Of a stretch of DNA of 7,048 bases, positions 1 through 6,791 are shown piece by piece. Position 1 is the first letter of the stretch, and each line of letters opens with the position of its first letter. The translations under genes were made by a program, and so were the position numbers. The DNA lies in the NCBI GenBank assembly GCA_017995875.1, contig JAGOIB010000054.1, forward strand, positions 1 to 7,048, written 5' to 3'. The DNA comes from Saprospiraceae bacterium. GTDB lineage: Bacteria; Bacteroidota; Bacteroidia; Chitinophagales; Saprospiraceae. The notes beneath the pieces are model-generated. The model searched no databases and was not told where the DNA came from. It saw nothing but the letters and a program-made list of their open reading frames with translations.

Positions 1-2
1 AG

Positions 3-57
3 GTTAGGAGTTTAAATGTTTAGTGTTTAGATGGTTAGGCGTTTAGAAGTTTGGGAG
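3..57. repeat. Degenerate octamer array, consensus KTTAGRNG
   Basis: Seven consecutive units of 8 bp (one of 7 bp) can be laid end to end: GTTAGGAG, TTTAAATG, TTTAGTG, TTTAGATG, GTTAGGCG, TTTAGAAG, TTTGGGAG. The array starts at the window edge and may continue outside. It encodes nothing convincing; an open frame running through it and the next arrays gives only low-complexity Phe/Ser/His sequence. Its function is unknown. Confidence 0.75.
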
Positions 58-60
58 ATT

Positions 61-95
61 TTTCAATTTTCACTTTTCACTTTTCACTCTTCACC
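61..95. repeat. Heptamer array, consensus YTTCACT (first block)
   Basis: Five 7-bp units in a row: TTTCAAT, three copies of TTTCACT, then CTTCACC. The same heptamer returns at 154-174 and 199-240, so this is one of three blocks of one repeat type interrupted by other repeats. On the minus strand it reads AGTGAAA. It lies beyond the stop codon of the leftmost minus-strand gene and shows no hairpin or U-tract expected of a terminator. Confidence 0.85.
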
Positions 96-111
96 CGTCC
101 ATCTTTTCTCG

Positions 112-135
112 CGCAAAGACGCAAAGCCGCAAAGT
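112..135. repeat. Octamer array CGCAAAGN, three units
   Basis: Three exact-length 8-bp units, CGCAAAGA, CGCAAAGC and CGCAAAGT, follow one another. From memory, CGCAAAGACGCAAAG-type strings are scattered between genes in many Bacteroidota genomes; this is recollection, not a search. The unit differs in sequence from the flanking heptamers but is equally short-period. Confidence 0.8.
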
Positions 136-153
136 CACTTTACTAGAATGATT

Positions 154-174
154 TTTCACTTTTCACTCTTCATG
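154..174. repeat. Heptamer array YTTCACT (second block)
   Basis: Three units, TTTCACT, TTTCACT and CTTCATG, with the last one degenerate where it runs into the CTTCGACTTCGCTCAG element. It is the same repeat type as at 61-95 and 199-240. Confidence 0.7.
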
Positions 175-197
175 CTTCGACTTCGCTCAGCACACGC
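174..197. repeat. Short interspersed element GCTTCGACTTCGCTCAG
   Basis: A GCTTCGACTTCGCTCAG core followed by CACACGC sits between two heptamer blocks. Strings of the form CTTCGACTNCGCTCAG are, from memory, frequent dispersed repeats in Bacteroidota and some other bacteria. Only one copy is in this window, so the call rests on recollection. A related TTCGACTTAGCC string occurs at 270-281. Confidence 0.4.
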
Positions 198-198
198 T

Positions 199-240
199 TT
201 TCACTTTTCACTCTTCACTTTTCACTTTTCACTCTTCACT
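199..240. repeat. Heptamer array YTTCACT (third block)
   Basis: Six perfect-length units: TTTCACT, TTTCACT, CTTCACT, then the same three again. The order TTT, TTT, CTT is itself repeated, so the block is also two copies of a 21-bp higher-order unit (199-219 and 220-240). That suggests expansion by slippage or unequal exchange of the 21-mer. Confidence 0.85.
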
Positions 241-256
241 TTTTCCTTCGCCTCAA

Positions 257-281
257 CTTAGCCTTAGCCTTCGACTTAGCC
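257..281. repeat. CTTAGCC direct repeats overlapping a gene end
   Basis: CTTAGCC at 257-263, TTAGCC at 264-269 and CTTAGCC at 275-281, the last two separated by TTCGA. The final copy contains the TAA stop (complement of 276-278) and the last glycine codon of the adjacent rhodanese gene, so repeat sequence runs into the coding end. Confidence 0.55.
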
Positions 282-590
282 TATTTTATTCCTCAAACTC
301 ATCCATCCCCCACCATTATACACCCTTGTAAATCCATTCGCCAACAAAATACTTTTAGCCTGGGCACTTCGTACACCTGAAGCGCAACAAGTGATCACAG
401 GCGTATCCTTTTTCATTTTGGCATAATGGTTCGATAGATTGTTTAATGGAATATTGATTGACCCACGGATATGACCCTGGTTATATTCTGCCTTAGTACG
501 AACATCGATGATCTGGACTCCTTCCTTTAAAAGAGTTTTATAGTCAGTTGCAGGGCCAAAGCCGAATAATTTTTTCAAGAATGCTCTCAT
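276..590 (-). CDS. Single-domain rhodanese-like sulfurtransferase (downstream member of tandem pair)
   Basis: This 104-residue protein is a single rhodanese-like domain, the family that carries sulfane sulfur as a persulfide on an active-site cysteine. The conserved entry segment IIDVRTKAEYNQGHIRGSINIPL spans roughly residues 27-49. The active loop is C69-ASGVR-S75, a six-residue loop usual for sulfur-handling rhodaneses, with an extra Cys68 just before it. A GGGWM motif (93-97) closes the domain. There is no signal peptide, so it is probably cytoplasmic. I chose the ATG at 590: it overlaps the upstream stop in an ATGA and begins a natural MRAFLKKLFGFG leader. A GGAAAAAG purine stretch lies upstream. 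An in-frame ATG at 638 would add 16 residues lying wholly within the preceding gene and is less likely. The donor, acceptor and pathway cannot be told from sequence. Confidence 0.9.
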   Translation of the reverse strand: MRAFLKKLFGFGPATDYKTLLKEGVQIIDVRTKAEYNQGHIRGSINIPLNNLSNHYAKMKKDTPVITCCASGVRSAQAKSILLANGFTRVYNGGGWMSLRNKIG

Positions 591-859
591 GGTGTGATGG
601 CTTTTTCCAGTTGAATACGATAATTGACTTCCATCCATCCCCCACCATTCTCGCAGGCAATGCCTAAGCCTTTAAGGTATGTGGTAGCTTGCCCGCTTCG
701 CATGCCACTTGCACAACAAAGCAAAATCGGTTGTCCCAATGCTTTAATTTCTTCAATCCGCTTTGGAACCTCTTGCAAGGGAACATTAATACTTCCTGCC
801 ACATGACCACCCTGATATTCAGAGGGTGTTCGGACATCAACAATTGTTTTATAGATCAT
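587..859 (-). CDS. Minimal rhodanese-like sulfurtransferase (upstream member of tandem pair)
   Basis: This 90-residue protein is a very compact rhodanese domain. It opens directly on the strand leading to VDVRTPSEYQGGHVAGSINVPL (about 7-28) and lacks the helical lead-in that its downstream partner has. The active loop is C49-ASGMR-S55 with Cys48 beside it, and GGGWM lies at 72-76. The start at 859 is fixed, because an in-frame TAA sits two codons upstream. Its stop (TGA, complement of 587-589) overlaps the next gene's ATG by the ATGA arrangement, so the two are probably translationally coupled. The two proteins share DVR, GSIN-PL, CCASG-RS and NGGGWM, so they look like an old tandem duplication. 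The protein is presumably cytoplasmic, and its sulfur donor and acceptor are unknown. Cys69 is a further cysteine absent at the matching place in the partner. Confidence 0.9.
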   Translation of the reverse strand: MIYKTIVDVRTPSEYQGGHVAGSINVPLQEVPKRIEEIKALGQPILLCCASGMRSGQATTYLKGLGIACENGGGWMEVNYRIQLEKAITP

Positions 860-1003
860 AGCTTATCTTTTGATGGTGCAAAGTTGGACAAAATCCATGT
901 CTGTGGATGGTTACATTTGTTACAATTCAAAGTTTCAACAAAAACCACCATCATCGTAAAGAACAATATTGTCATACTCCTAATGAGTTGTATTCAATGA
1001 TCT

Positions 1004-2131
1004 TCAAGCCCTTTCAATCTGCTCTTCGATGCCAGCATATCCATACAATTTCATGGCAAATGCCAACCTGGAGGATATCCTCTCAATTTCGTCCTGATTG
1101 AAATTATGCACTCCCTTTTCAAACCGTTTTTGCGCATCGAGATACGTTTTAAATGAAGGAATGGCCGCTTCAAACCCTGACAAACTGAGGGAATCATAAA
1201 TATTCCTCAATCCATCCAATGGATTCATTTCAAAATCCTCATACCGGATTTCAACAAGATGATGTGGAGGGATCAGTGCTTTTTGATTTTCGTAATCCCT
1301 GATGATCCGTTCATATAGCTCAAACACCATCTCTTCAAAATCCTTGTGTGAAAAAGATTGCAGCATCAAAGCATCATGTGTCGTCTTAAAAAAATTGACT
1401 GTTGACTGGAATACGTAGCATGGATTGCGGTAGATGTAAATAAACTTTGCTTCAGGAAACATTTCCAGCAAATGTTTTACAGCACCTGTGTTTGGGGGAA
1501 ATTTGGAGATAAACTCTTTTCTGTTGTATTCGATCAGTGCCTGTGCGATGAGTTTTTTGTATTGCTTTCCATAAGCCTTTAACGCCGCAGGGCTGGAAGA
1601 ATCCCCGCTGATGTATAGGTCATAAAACGCCTTCCAATCCCTGGGAAAATAGAAGAAATTATAAAACCCAAAGGAATTTATGTTGGACAATGCGATGCCT
1701 TCCTCCTGAGGCAATTCAGGAGACAGGAGTACATTGTCCGCCGGTCTTTTTTCAGGCATGAGGAGGCGCATGATGGGCTTGAATAACCAACGACTTGCGA
1801 AAAACTGATTGGCAAAAACACTTTGGAAGGTGTTGATAAACGCAAATTGTTTGTCCTGTGCCATTGCATTGTGCAGTAATGTGGTTCCACTACGCCAATG
1901 GCCCAGTATGAAAACCGGTGACTTTGGAAGGGGTGTCCGGGAAAGTTTTTTCGAAAACAGGATTAGCTCAAACCACCGGAAGGGCGCTGCTAAAAAACTT
2001 ACAATGCCGGCTATCAAACATCGCAGATAATATCGGGAATCAATTTTGTAAGTAAAAACCAATTTCAGGAACAGCCTAAAAGGCATAGTGCCTATTGTAC
2101 TAAACGGGATCACGAATTTCCTTGAAGCCAT
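1004..2131 (-). CDS. PAPS-dependent sulfotransferase family protein
   Basis: The 375 residues fit the broad Sulfotransfer_3-type family, which moves a sulfuryl group from 3'-phosphoadenylyl sulfate (PAPS) to a hydroxyl or amine. The 5'-phosphosulfate loop is FILGHWRSGTTLLH (74-87, with R80, S81, G82, T83 and T84). The 3'-phosphate segment is FIYIYRNPCYVFQSTVNFF (about 230-248, with R235 and S243 as likely contacts). A typical VEIRYEDF motif follows at 293-300. Residues 38-59 are hydrophobic and suggest membrane contact, but there is no clear cleavable signal, so it may be a membrane-associated cytoplasmic enzyme. The acceptor (polysaccharide, lipid or other) cannot be inferred. No PAPS-synthesis genes (cysD, cysN, cysC) are nearby. 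A later ATG at Met16 is possible; no strong ribosome-binding site decides between them. Confidence 0.85.
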   Translation of the reverse strand: MASRKFVIPFSTIGTMPFRLFLKLVFTYKIDSRYYLRCLIAGIVSFLAAPFRWFELILFSKKLSRTPLPKSPVFILGHWRSGTTLLHNAMAQDKQFAFINTFQSVFANQFFASRWLFKPIMRLLMPEKRPADNVLLSPELPQEEGIALSNINSFGFYNFFYFPRDWKAFYDLYISGDSSSPAALKAYGKQYKKLIAQALIEYNRKEFISKFPPNTGAVKHLLEMFPEAKFIYIYRNPCYVFQSTVNFFKTTHDALMLQSFSHKDFEEMVFELYERIIRDYENQKALIPPHHLVEIRYEDFEMNPLDGLRNIYDSLSLSGFEAAIPSFKTYLDAQKRFEKGVHNFNQDEIERISSRLAFAMKLYGYAGIEEQIERA

Positions 2132-2177
2132 GGGGCCTAAACTACAAAAAATGTCAAGTTTGCTTTATCCGGCAACA

Positions 2178-2219
2178 GTCTTGTTTGCCCCTAAATCCCC
2201 TAAAAGGGGACTTCAAGAC
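2178..2219. repeat. C/G-block hairpin element, possible dispersed repeat
   Basis: In the gap between two genes, TCCCC (2196-2200), a TAAAA loop and GGGGA (2206-2210) form a 5-bp stem. An outer pair, GTCTTG (2178-2183) and CAAGAC (2214-2219), encloses it. An extra CCCC at 2188-2191 can compete for the G block. From memory, AAGTCCCCTNNNAGGGGATTTAGGGG-like strings are common intergenic repeats in Bacteroidota. No U-run follows on the transcribed strand, so it is not a classic intrinsic terminator. Confidence 0.5.
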
Positions 2220-2258
2220 AAAGGATTAAGAAAACCTACATCTACTCCAGAACGCAAA

Positions 2259-3353
2259 CTATGCAATAGCAACGCCAATAATCCTACCAATTCCAAATGT
2301 GATAGCTGCGGCTATCAATCCAAACAACATCTGACGAGCGCCTGAAAACCAAACGTTCCTGCCCGTAAAGAGTGTAATAGCAGAACCAATCAGGAATAAT
2401 CCTAAAGCACTCCCTGCCACGCTGATGACAAGTGCCTTCATGCCGGATGTAAACATAAACGGAAGTACGGGTACAGAAGCTCCAATGGCGAACAGGACAA
2501 AAGAAAATATAGCGGCTTCAATGGCTGAACCTTTCAATTCTTCGGCATTGATGCCCAACTCCTCTTTTACCAACAGATCATGTGCCTGCCGGTTATCCTT
2601 CATGATTTCATCCGCCATTTGGCTGGCCTGGTCTTCGGGGATACCTTTTGCCATGTAAATCAGGGCTATTTCCCTTCGCTCTCCTTCAGGATTGGTTTCG
2701 AGTTCATCCATTTCAAGTTGCATCTGGTTTTCATATAATTCCTGGGAACTTTTGACAGAAATCCATTCACCAAGTGCCATCGACAGAGCGCCGGCGAGAA
2801 GACCGGCCAAACCGGCGAGTAATACACCACTCTGATCCGGAGAAGCACCTGCAATACCCATGACTAAACTGAAATTGGAAACTAATCCATCATTGCCGCC
2901 AAGGACCGCTGCGCGAATGGCGTTGCCACCCACTGAACGATGACGTTTTTCAAATTTCGCCAGGTTTCCTCCGGATACTTCAGGCTCCTTTTCAAGAATG
3001 CTCCGAAGGATCTTTACGTGCGTGGTTTCTCTTCCGGTGATATCAAGGTTTTGCTTCTGTTTGGTCGCAATTACAGCATTGGACAAAGTCTTCTCTGTGT
3101 CCATCAGTACACCTAAGACATAATCATACCCAAATACCTTTCCTATCAGATTAAAAGTCTTTGCTCTCCAGGAAGGACCGGGCAGTTGATCAAGTGGCAC
3201 ATTCTCTTTAGCTGCAAATGCCTTGACATGACTTCCTTCGATTTCACTCATCTGTTGAAAGACATTGACCAGGACCTTGTCTTGCTCATGAACCGCTAAT
3301 TGCCGGTATAAATAGCTGGCATCTATTTCGGTTTGAAGATTTCTGTTTTTCAT
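2259..3353 (-). CDS. Ferritin-like diiron domain fused to VIT1/CCC1-type iron transporter (MbfA-like)
   Basis: The 364 residues hold two parts. The first, about 1-125, is an erythrin/rubrerythrin-type four-helix unit with candidate diiron ligands E9, E39-x-x-H42, E87 and E109-x-x-H112. The second, about 140-364, is a VIT1/CCC1 membrane domain: TM1 with GGNDGLVSNFSLVMG (D155), TM2 with GALSMALGEWISV (191-200), an acidic cytoplasmic helical metal-binding segment (E205, E208, E214, E217, E219, E224, E228), and three more hydrophobic spans near 276-296, 303-328 and 341-363. The same fusion is known as membrane-bound ferritin MbfA of Agrobacterium and Bradyrhizobium, which exports iron and protects against iron and peroxide stress. 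A similar role here is inference. The start lies ten bases from an octamer repeat that fills the upstream gap, so its promoter lies in or beyond that repeat. Other substrates such as manganese are possible. Confidence 0.88.
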   Translation of the reverse strand: MKNRNLQTEIDASYLYRQLAVHEQDKVLVNVFQQMSEIEGSHVKAFAAKENVPLDQLPGPSWRAKTFNLIGKVFGYDYVLGVLMDTEKTLSNAVIATKQKQNLDITGRETTHVKILRSILEKEPEVSGGNLAKFEKRHRSVGGNAIRAAVLGGNDGLVSNFSLVMGIAGASPDQSGVLLAGLAGLLAGALSMALGEWISVKSSQELYENQMQLEMDELETNPEGERREIALIYMAKGIPEDQASQMADEIMKDNRQAHDLLVKEELGINAEELKGSAIEAAIFSFVLFAIGASVPVLPFMFTSGMKALVISVAGSALGLFLIGSAITLFTGRNVWFSGARQMLFGLIAAAITFGIGRIIGVAIA

Positions 3354-3363
3354 GAAGCTTTAT

Positions 3364-3437
3364 TGTGAGACCGTAAGAGCGTAAGAACGTGAGAGCGTGA
3401 GAGCGTGAGAAGTGTGGGCATGAGTGTGTGTGTATTG
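3364..3437. repeat. Composite repeat: CGTRAGAR octamers + GTGGGCATG + GT-rich tail (copy 1)
   Basis: Six 8-bp units run from 3364 to 3411: TGTGAGAC, CGTAAGAG, CGTAAGAA, CGTGAGAG, CGTGAGAG, CGTGAGAA. Two bases later comes GTGGGCATG (3414-3422), then a GT-rich tail. A second copy with the same order, spacing and orientation lies at 6792-6880. This copy fills nearly the whole gap between the propeller gene's stop and the ferritin-VIT1 start, so it probably lies in the latter's 5' leader or in an intercistronic RNA. Confidence 0.88.
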
Positions 3438-3438
3438 A

Positions 3439-6400
3439 TTAGTTATTTTTTAGTAAAGGAGGTAATGCTTCACTTTCAATCCATGGGGCACCTGCATTCA
3501 ACAATTCTTTTGAAAGAGAGTTTAGCTTTGATATTTCTGCTTCCAATGCAATGTGAATGTTGGCAAGTTCCTGATTGATGATTTCAAGATTTCTTAGGTT
3601 GGTTGCTGTAGGTCCATACGTGGAAGAAGTTATGCTGAGGAGCACTTTAAATAATCGCTCTCCAATCGTAGGATTGTTCTTTTCGCCAATCTGGGCTTTA
3701 GCGCCGTTGCCACTCAGTTTCCCGTTAAGTTCAATTAGCTCCTGTCTGACCTGGAAGACCTGTTGATCAAGCGAACCCGGTGCTGCATTAGCCATACGAA
3801 GTGCCTTTTGCATGGCCGTAACCCTTGCTAAGGAATTGGTTGCTGCGATTTGAATAGCAGAAAAAGATTGAGAAGCATTTTCGTAAGATTTCCAGAAGGC
3901 TGCTGTTTCCTGCAGGCTGTTACCCTGCAGTGCCCCTTTTCGTAATGGCTCCACAATAAATGTTACAGGCTTTGAAAGTTGTGTAATTTCTCCATTAACC
4001 TGCATTGAAAGAGATGCAGTATAGGTGCCCGGAGCGGCTAAAACACCTGACTGATTGAAATTAGCCTCTGCAGTCTGATCACTGAGTCTCACAGGATCTG
4101 AAATAGGAAGTTTGAGATCCCATGCGATACGATGGAATCCACTTTCTGTAGGACAACCTATACGACGAACAGTATTTCCATTGGAATCCGTGATCGTCAG
4201 CCAGACCCTGGCTATATCTTCTGTGCGTTCTGCATCCAATGCTTCCCATCCGGGAAAAGGAATATCGTTTGTGGAAGCTCTCAATGGTTTTTCACTTTCC
4301 TTTCGTAAAGTTTGTTTTGATTTCCAACCATCTCTCAGATAATAGGTAAAGACAGCACCAAAGGCAGGATTGGGAGCAACAAAATGATCTGCTCCTAAAG
4401 AACCCTTTTCATCGTCAAAACTCAGGTGAGATCGGGGTATATACCAAAGTGCTTTGCGTGTATTGAATAAAGTAGCTTCTTCTCCTAATTGCTGTTCAGA
4501 AACATCGCGTAAAAGACTATAATCATCTAAAATAAAAAAGCCTCTTCCAAATGAAGCGCCGACCAGATCATTTTCACGTCGTTGTATCGCGAGGTCGCGA
4601 AATGGAATAGTCGGGCACCCACCTTTGATTTTAATCCATGAAGCACCACTGTTGATCGTAAAGTAAATTCCAAATTCTGTTCCGATAAACATCAGTTCTT
4701 TCTTCACATGATCCTGCACAAGTCTCCAGACTATTGTCCTGTCGGGTAAATTGTTGCGCAAGGATTGCCACGTGCGTCCACGATCAGTGCTCCTGACAAG
4801 ATAAGGCTGAAAATCTCCATGCTTATGGTTATCTAACGCTACATAGACTGTATTGACATCAAACAAATCAGCTTTAATGTCATTGACAAATGCACTTGAA
4901 GGGATACCCGCGATGGAGCCAACTTCAATCTTTCTCCAATTGAGACCACCATCTTCAGTCACCTGTATCAAACCATCATCTGTGCCTGCATATATAAGGC
5001 CTTGTTGCAATGGTGATTCGGCCAGCGAAGTGATTGTTCCAAAATTTGACATCGCATTGACATCCCAGGGCTCATCCCAACTTTGGACTTTACCCATGAT
5101 CGGCAATGAAAATCTATCCTGGTGTTTTGTAAGGTCTCCGGAAATGGCTGTCCACTTATCTCCCCTGTTGTCAGATCTCCATACACGTTGAGATGCAAAG
5201 AAGATCCGAGAAGGCATATGAGGGCTAACCAATATCGGTGAATCCCAATTGAAACGCTCATAAGCTTCATTGGCTTCCGGCTGCGGCTGAATATCAATGG
5301 CCTCTCCTGTGGTCATATCTATTCTGGACAATTGTCCTTCCTGACGCTCTGCATATACAATGGCTGGGTTGCCTGGCTCAGTAGCTGTTTGATGCCCATC
5401 CCAATCCAATACAACTCTCCAATCTGAATTTTGAATGCCATGTCGATTGTCAGTTCGTGATGGTCCGCCTTGTGTTGAATTGTCCTGTGTGCCACCATAG
5501 ATGTTGTAAAAAGGGCTGGCATCATCAAGTGCAACTTTATAAAACTGAGTGACAGGGAGGTTTTCCATAAACCTCCAGTTCTGCGCGTGATCAAAACTTT
5601 CATACAATCCACCGTCTGTACCGACCAGTAAATAATCAGGATCATCTTTTCTGAAAGCGAGTGCATGATTATCTACGTGCTTATTTTGTGTGTTGACCAG
5701 GGTAAATGTTTTACCGCCATCGTCTGATTGTTGCATGATATAATCCATGAGGTAGATGCGGTCAAACTGATGAGGTGATGCATAGACTTCCTGATAGTAA
5801 TGCGGGCCTGTGCCACCTGCTACTGCTTCAGATTTCTTTTCCCATGAGCCTCCGCGATTGGCTGACCGATATAACCCACCGGTCTTACGATCCAACTCAA
5901 TAGCAGCATAGATGACATCTGGTTGCTGAGGTGAAATGGCTAAGCCTATTTTTCCCATATCCGATGTTGGCAAACCCTCTTTTAGTTTAGTCCATGTTTC
6001 ACCACCATCATTGCTGCGATAAATTCCTGAACCGGGACCGCCGCCAATGTAGTTCGCTACTGTTCTTGTTCGTTGCCATGTGGCTGCATACAATTGGTCC
6101 GGATTACGTGGATCAATGACGATGTCAGTTGCACCTACCCAAACGCTATCACCTAGCGTTCTTTTCCATGTGACACCACCGTCCATGGTTTTGTATATCC
6201 CGCGCTCGCCACCTTTCGCCCAGAGAGGACCTTGTGCGGCAACCCAAACGATATTTGAATTCGTTGGATGGACGATGATTTTTGAAATATGTTCGGATGT
6301 CTTCAAACCCATATTCTTCCAATGGGCGCCTCCATCTTCGCTTCGATAAATGCCATCGCCAAAACCGACATGTCGGCCCCCTACATTTTCACCTGTTCCT

Positions 6401-6756
6401 ACCCATACTACATTTGGATCAGATGCATCTATCGTCACACATCCTATCGAGTATGATGTCTGATCCTCAAATACAGGAGTCCAGGTAACTCCGGCGTTGG
6501 TTGTCTTCCACACACCACCTGACCCTACAGCAACATACCAGGTATTATCATCCACCGGATGAATGGCCACATCGGCTATTCTGCCGGACATAAAAGCAGG
6601 ACCAATATTCCGCAGTGAGAGACCGGCAAAGGTTGAATCTGCTATCCTTGAGGGTGAAGTCTTTTGGGGAGCAGGCGTACTCTTTTTTTGAGCCAACAAC
6701 ATTCCGTAAGGAACCGATAGGAAGGATAATGCAAGAATGATGGAGAAACGAAGCAT
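3439..6756 (-). CDS. Secreted Asp-box (BNR/VPS10 sortilin-like) beta-propeller protein
   Basis: The 1105-residue protein starts with a Sec signal peptide: Arg3, a hydrophobic core at about 4-21, and likely cleavage in the LLA/QKK region near residue 22. Eleven Asp-box motifs of the S/T-x-D-x-G-x-T-W type follow, near residues 84-92, 138-146, 189-197, 247-255, 297-305, 343-351, 386-394, 527-535, 599-607, 655-663 and 699-707. This pattern fits two consecutive beta-propellers, as in VPS10/sortilin and GH74-like proteins. A beta-sandwich-like segment lies at about 845-935 (TDSNGNTVRRI, APGTYTASL), then a helical tail at about 940-1085. Such proteins are often labelled glycosyl hydrolase, but Asp boxes are structural and I see no proof of catalysis. 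No type IX secretion C-terminal domain is evident, so it is probably periplasmic or released by another route. Its ligand is unknown. Confidence 0.9.
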   Translation of the reverse strand: MLRFSIILALSFLSVPYGMLLAQKKSTPAPQKTSPSRIADSTFAGLSLRNIGPAFMSGRIADVAIHPVDDNTWYVAVGSGGVWKTTNAGVTWTPVFEDQTSYSIGCVTIDASDPNVVWVGTGENVGGRHVGFGDGIYRSEDGGAHWKNMGLKTSEHISKIIVHPTNSNIVWVAAQGPLWAKGGERGIYKTMDGGVTWKRTLGDSVWVGATDIVIDPRNPDQLYAATWQRTRTVANYIGGGPGSGIYRSNDGGETWTKLKEGLPTSDMGKIGLAISPQQPDVIYAAIELDRKTGGLYRSANRGGSWEKKSEAVAGGTGPHYYQEVYASPHQFDRIYLMDYIMQQSDDGGKTFTLVNTQNKHVDNHALAFRKDDPDYLLVGTDGGLYESFDHAQNWRFMENLPVTQFYKVALDDASPFYNIYGGTQDNSTQGGPSRTDNRHGIQNSDWRVVLDWDGHQTATEPGNPAIVYAERQEGQLSRIDMTTGEAIDIQPQPEANEAYERFNWDSPILVSPHMPSRIFFASQRVWRSDNRGDKWTAISGDLTKHQDRFSLPIMGKVQSWDEPWDVNAMSNFGTITSLAESPLQQGLIYAGTDDGLIQVTEDGGLNWRKIEVGSIAGIPSSAFVNDIKADLFDVNTVYVALDNHKHGDFQPYLVRSTDRGRTWQSLRNNLPDRTIVWRLVQDHVKKELMFIGTEFGIYFTINSGASWIKIKGGCPTIPFRDLAIQRRENDLVGASFGRGFFILDDYSLLRDVSEQQLGEEATLFNTRKALWYIPRSHLSFDDEKGSLGADHFVAPNPAFGAVFTYYLRDGWKSKQTLRKESEKPLRASTNDIPFPGWEALDAERTEDIARVWLTITDSNGNTVRRIGCPTESGFHRIAWDLKLPISDPVRLSDQTAEANFNQSGVLAAPGTYTASLSMQVNGEITQLSKPVTFIVEPLRKGALQGNSLQETAAFWKSYENASQSFSAIQIAATNSLARVTAMQKALRMANAAPGSLDQQVFQVRQELIELNGKLSGNGAKAQIGEKNNPTIGERLFKVLLSITSSTYGPTATNLRNLEIINQELANIHIALEAEISKLNSLSKELLNAGAPWIESEALPPLLKNN

Positions 6757-6791
6757 GTTGAAGTGATTAAGTGTCTAAAGTATAGAATTAC

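Noticed and set aside
31..261. Plus-strand open frame of 76 codons rich in Phe, Ser, His and Leu
   Set aside because: It is simply the translation of the heptamer and octamer arrays; the periodic FHFSLFTF pattern reflects TTTCACT repeats, with no independent coding signal.
590..638. Extended N-terminus (MDGSQLSYSTGKSHHT) for the downstream rhodanese
   Set aside because: It lies entirely inside the upstream gene in another frame, and the ATGA overlap at 587-590 gives a natural coupled start.
893..908. ATCCA/TGGAT stem as a terminator after the sulfotransferase gene
   Set aside because: Only a 5-bp stem without a U-run, and it lies about 100 bases past the stop; too weak.
963..972. ACAATATTGT palindrome as an operator
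   Set aside because: A 10-bp AT-rich palindrome is expected by chance at this scale, and no second copy or nearby regulator supports it.
624..1101. Several plus-strand open frames across the rhodanese pair and the following gap
   Set aside because: They lie opposite genes with clear family motifs, overlap each other in different frames and show no recognisable domain.
3364..3437. CRISPR array reading of the octamer repeats
   Set aside because: Units are contiguous 8-mers with no spacers and no cas genes are present.
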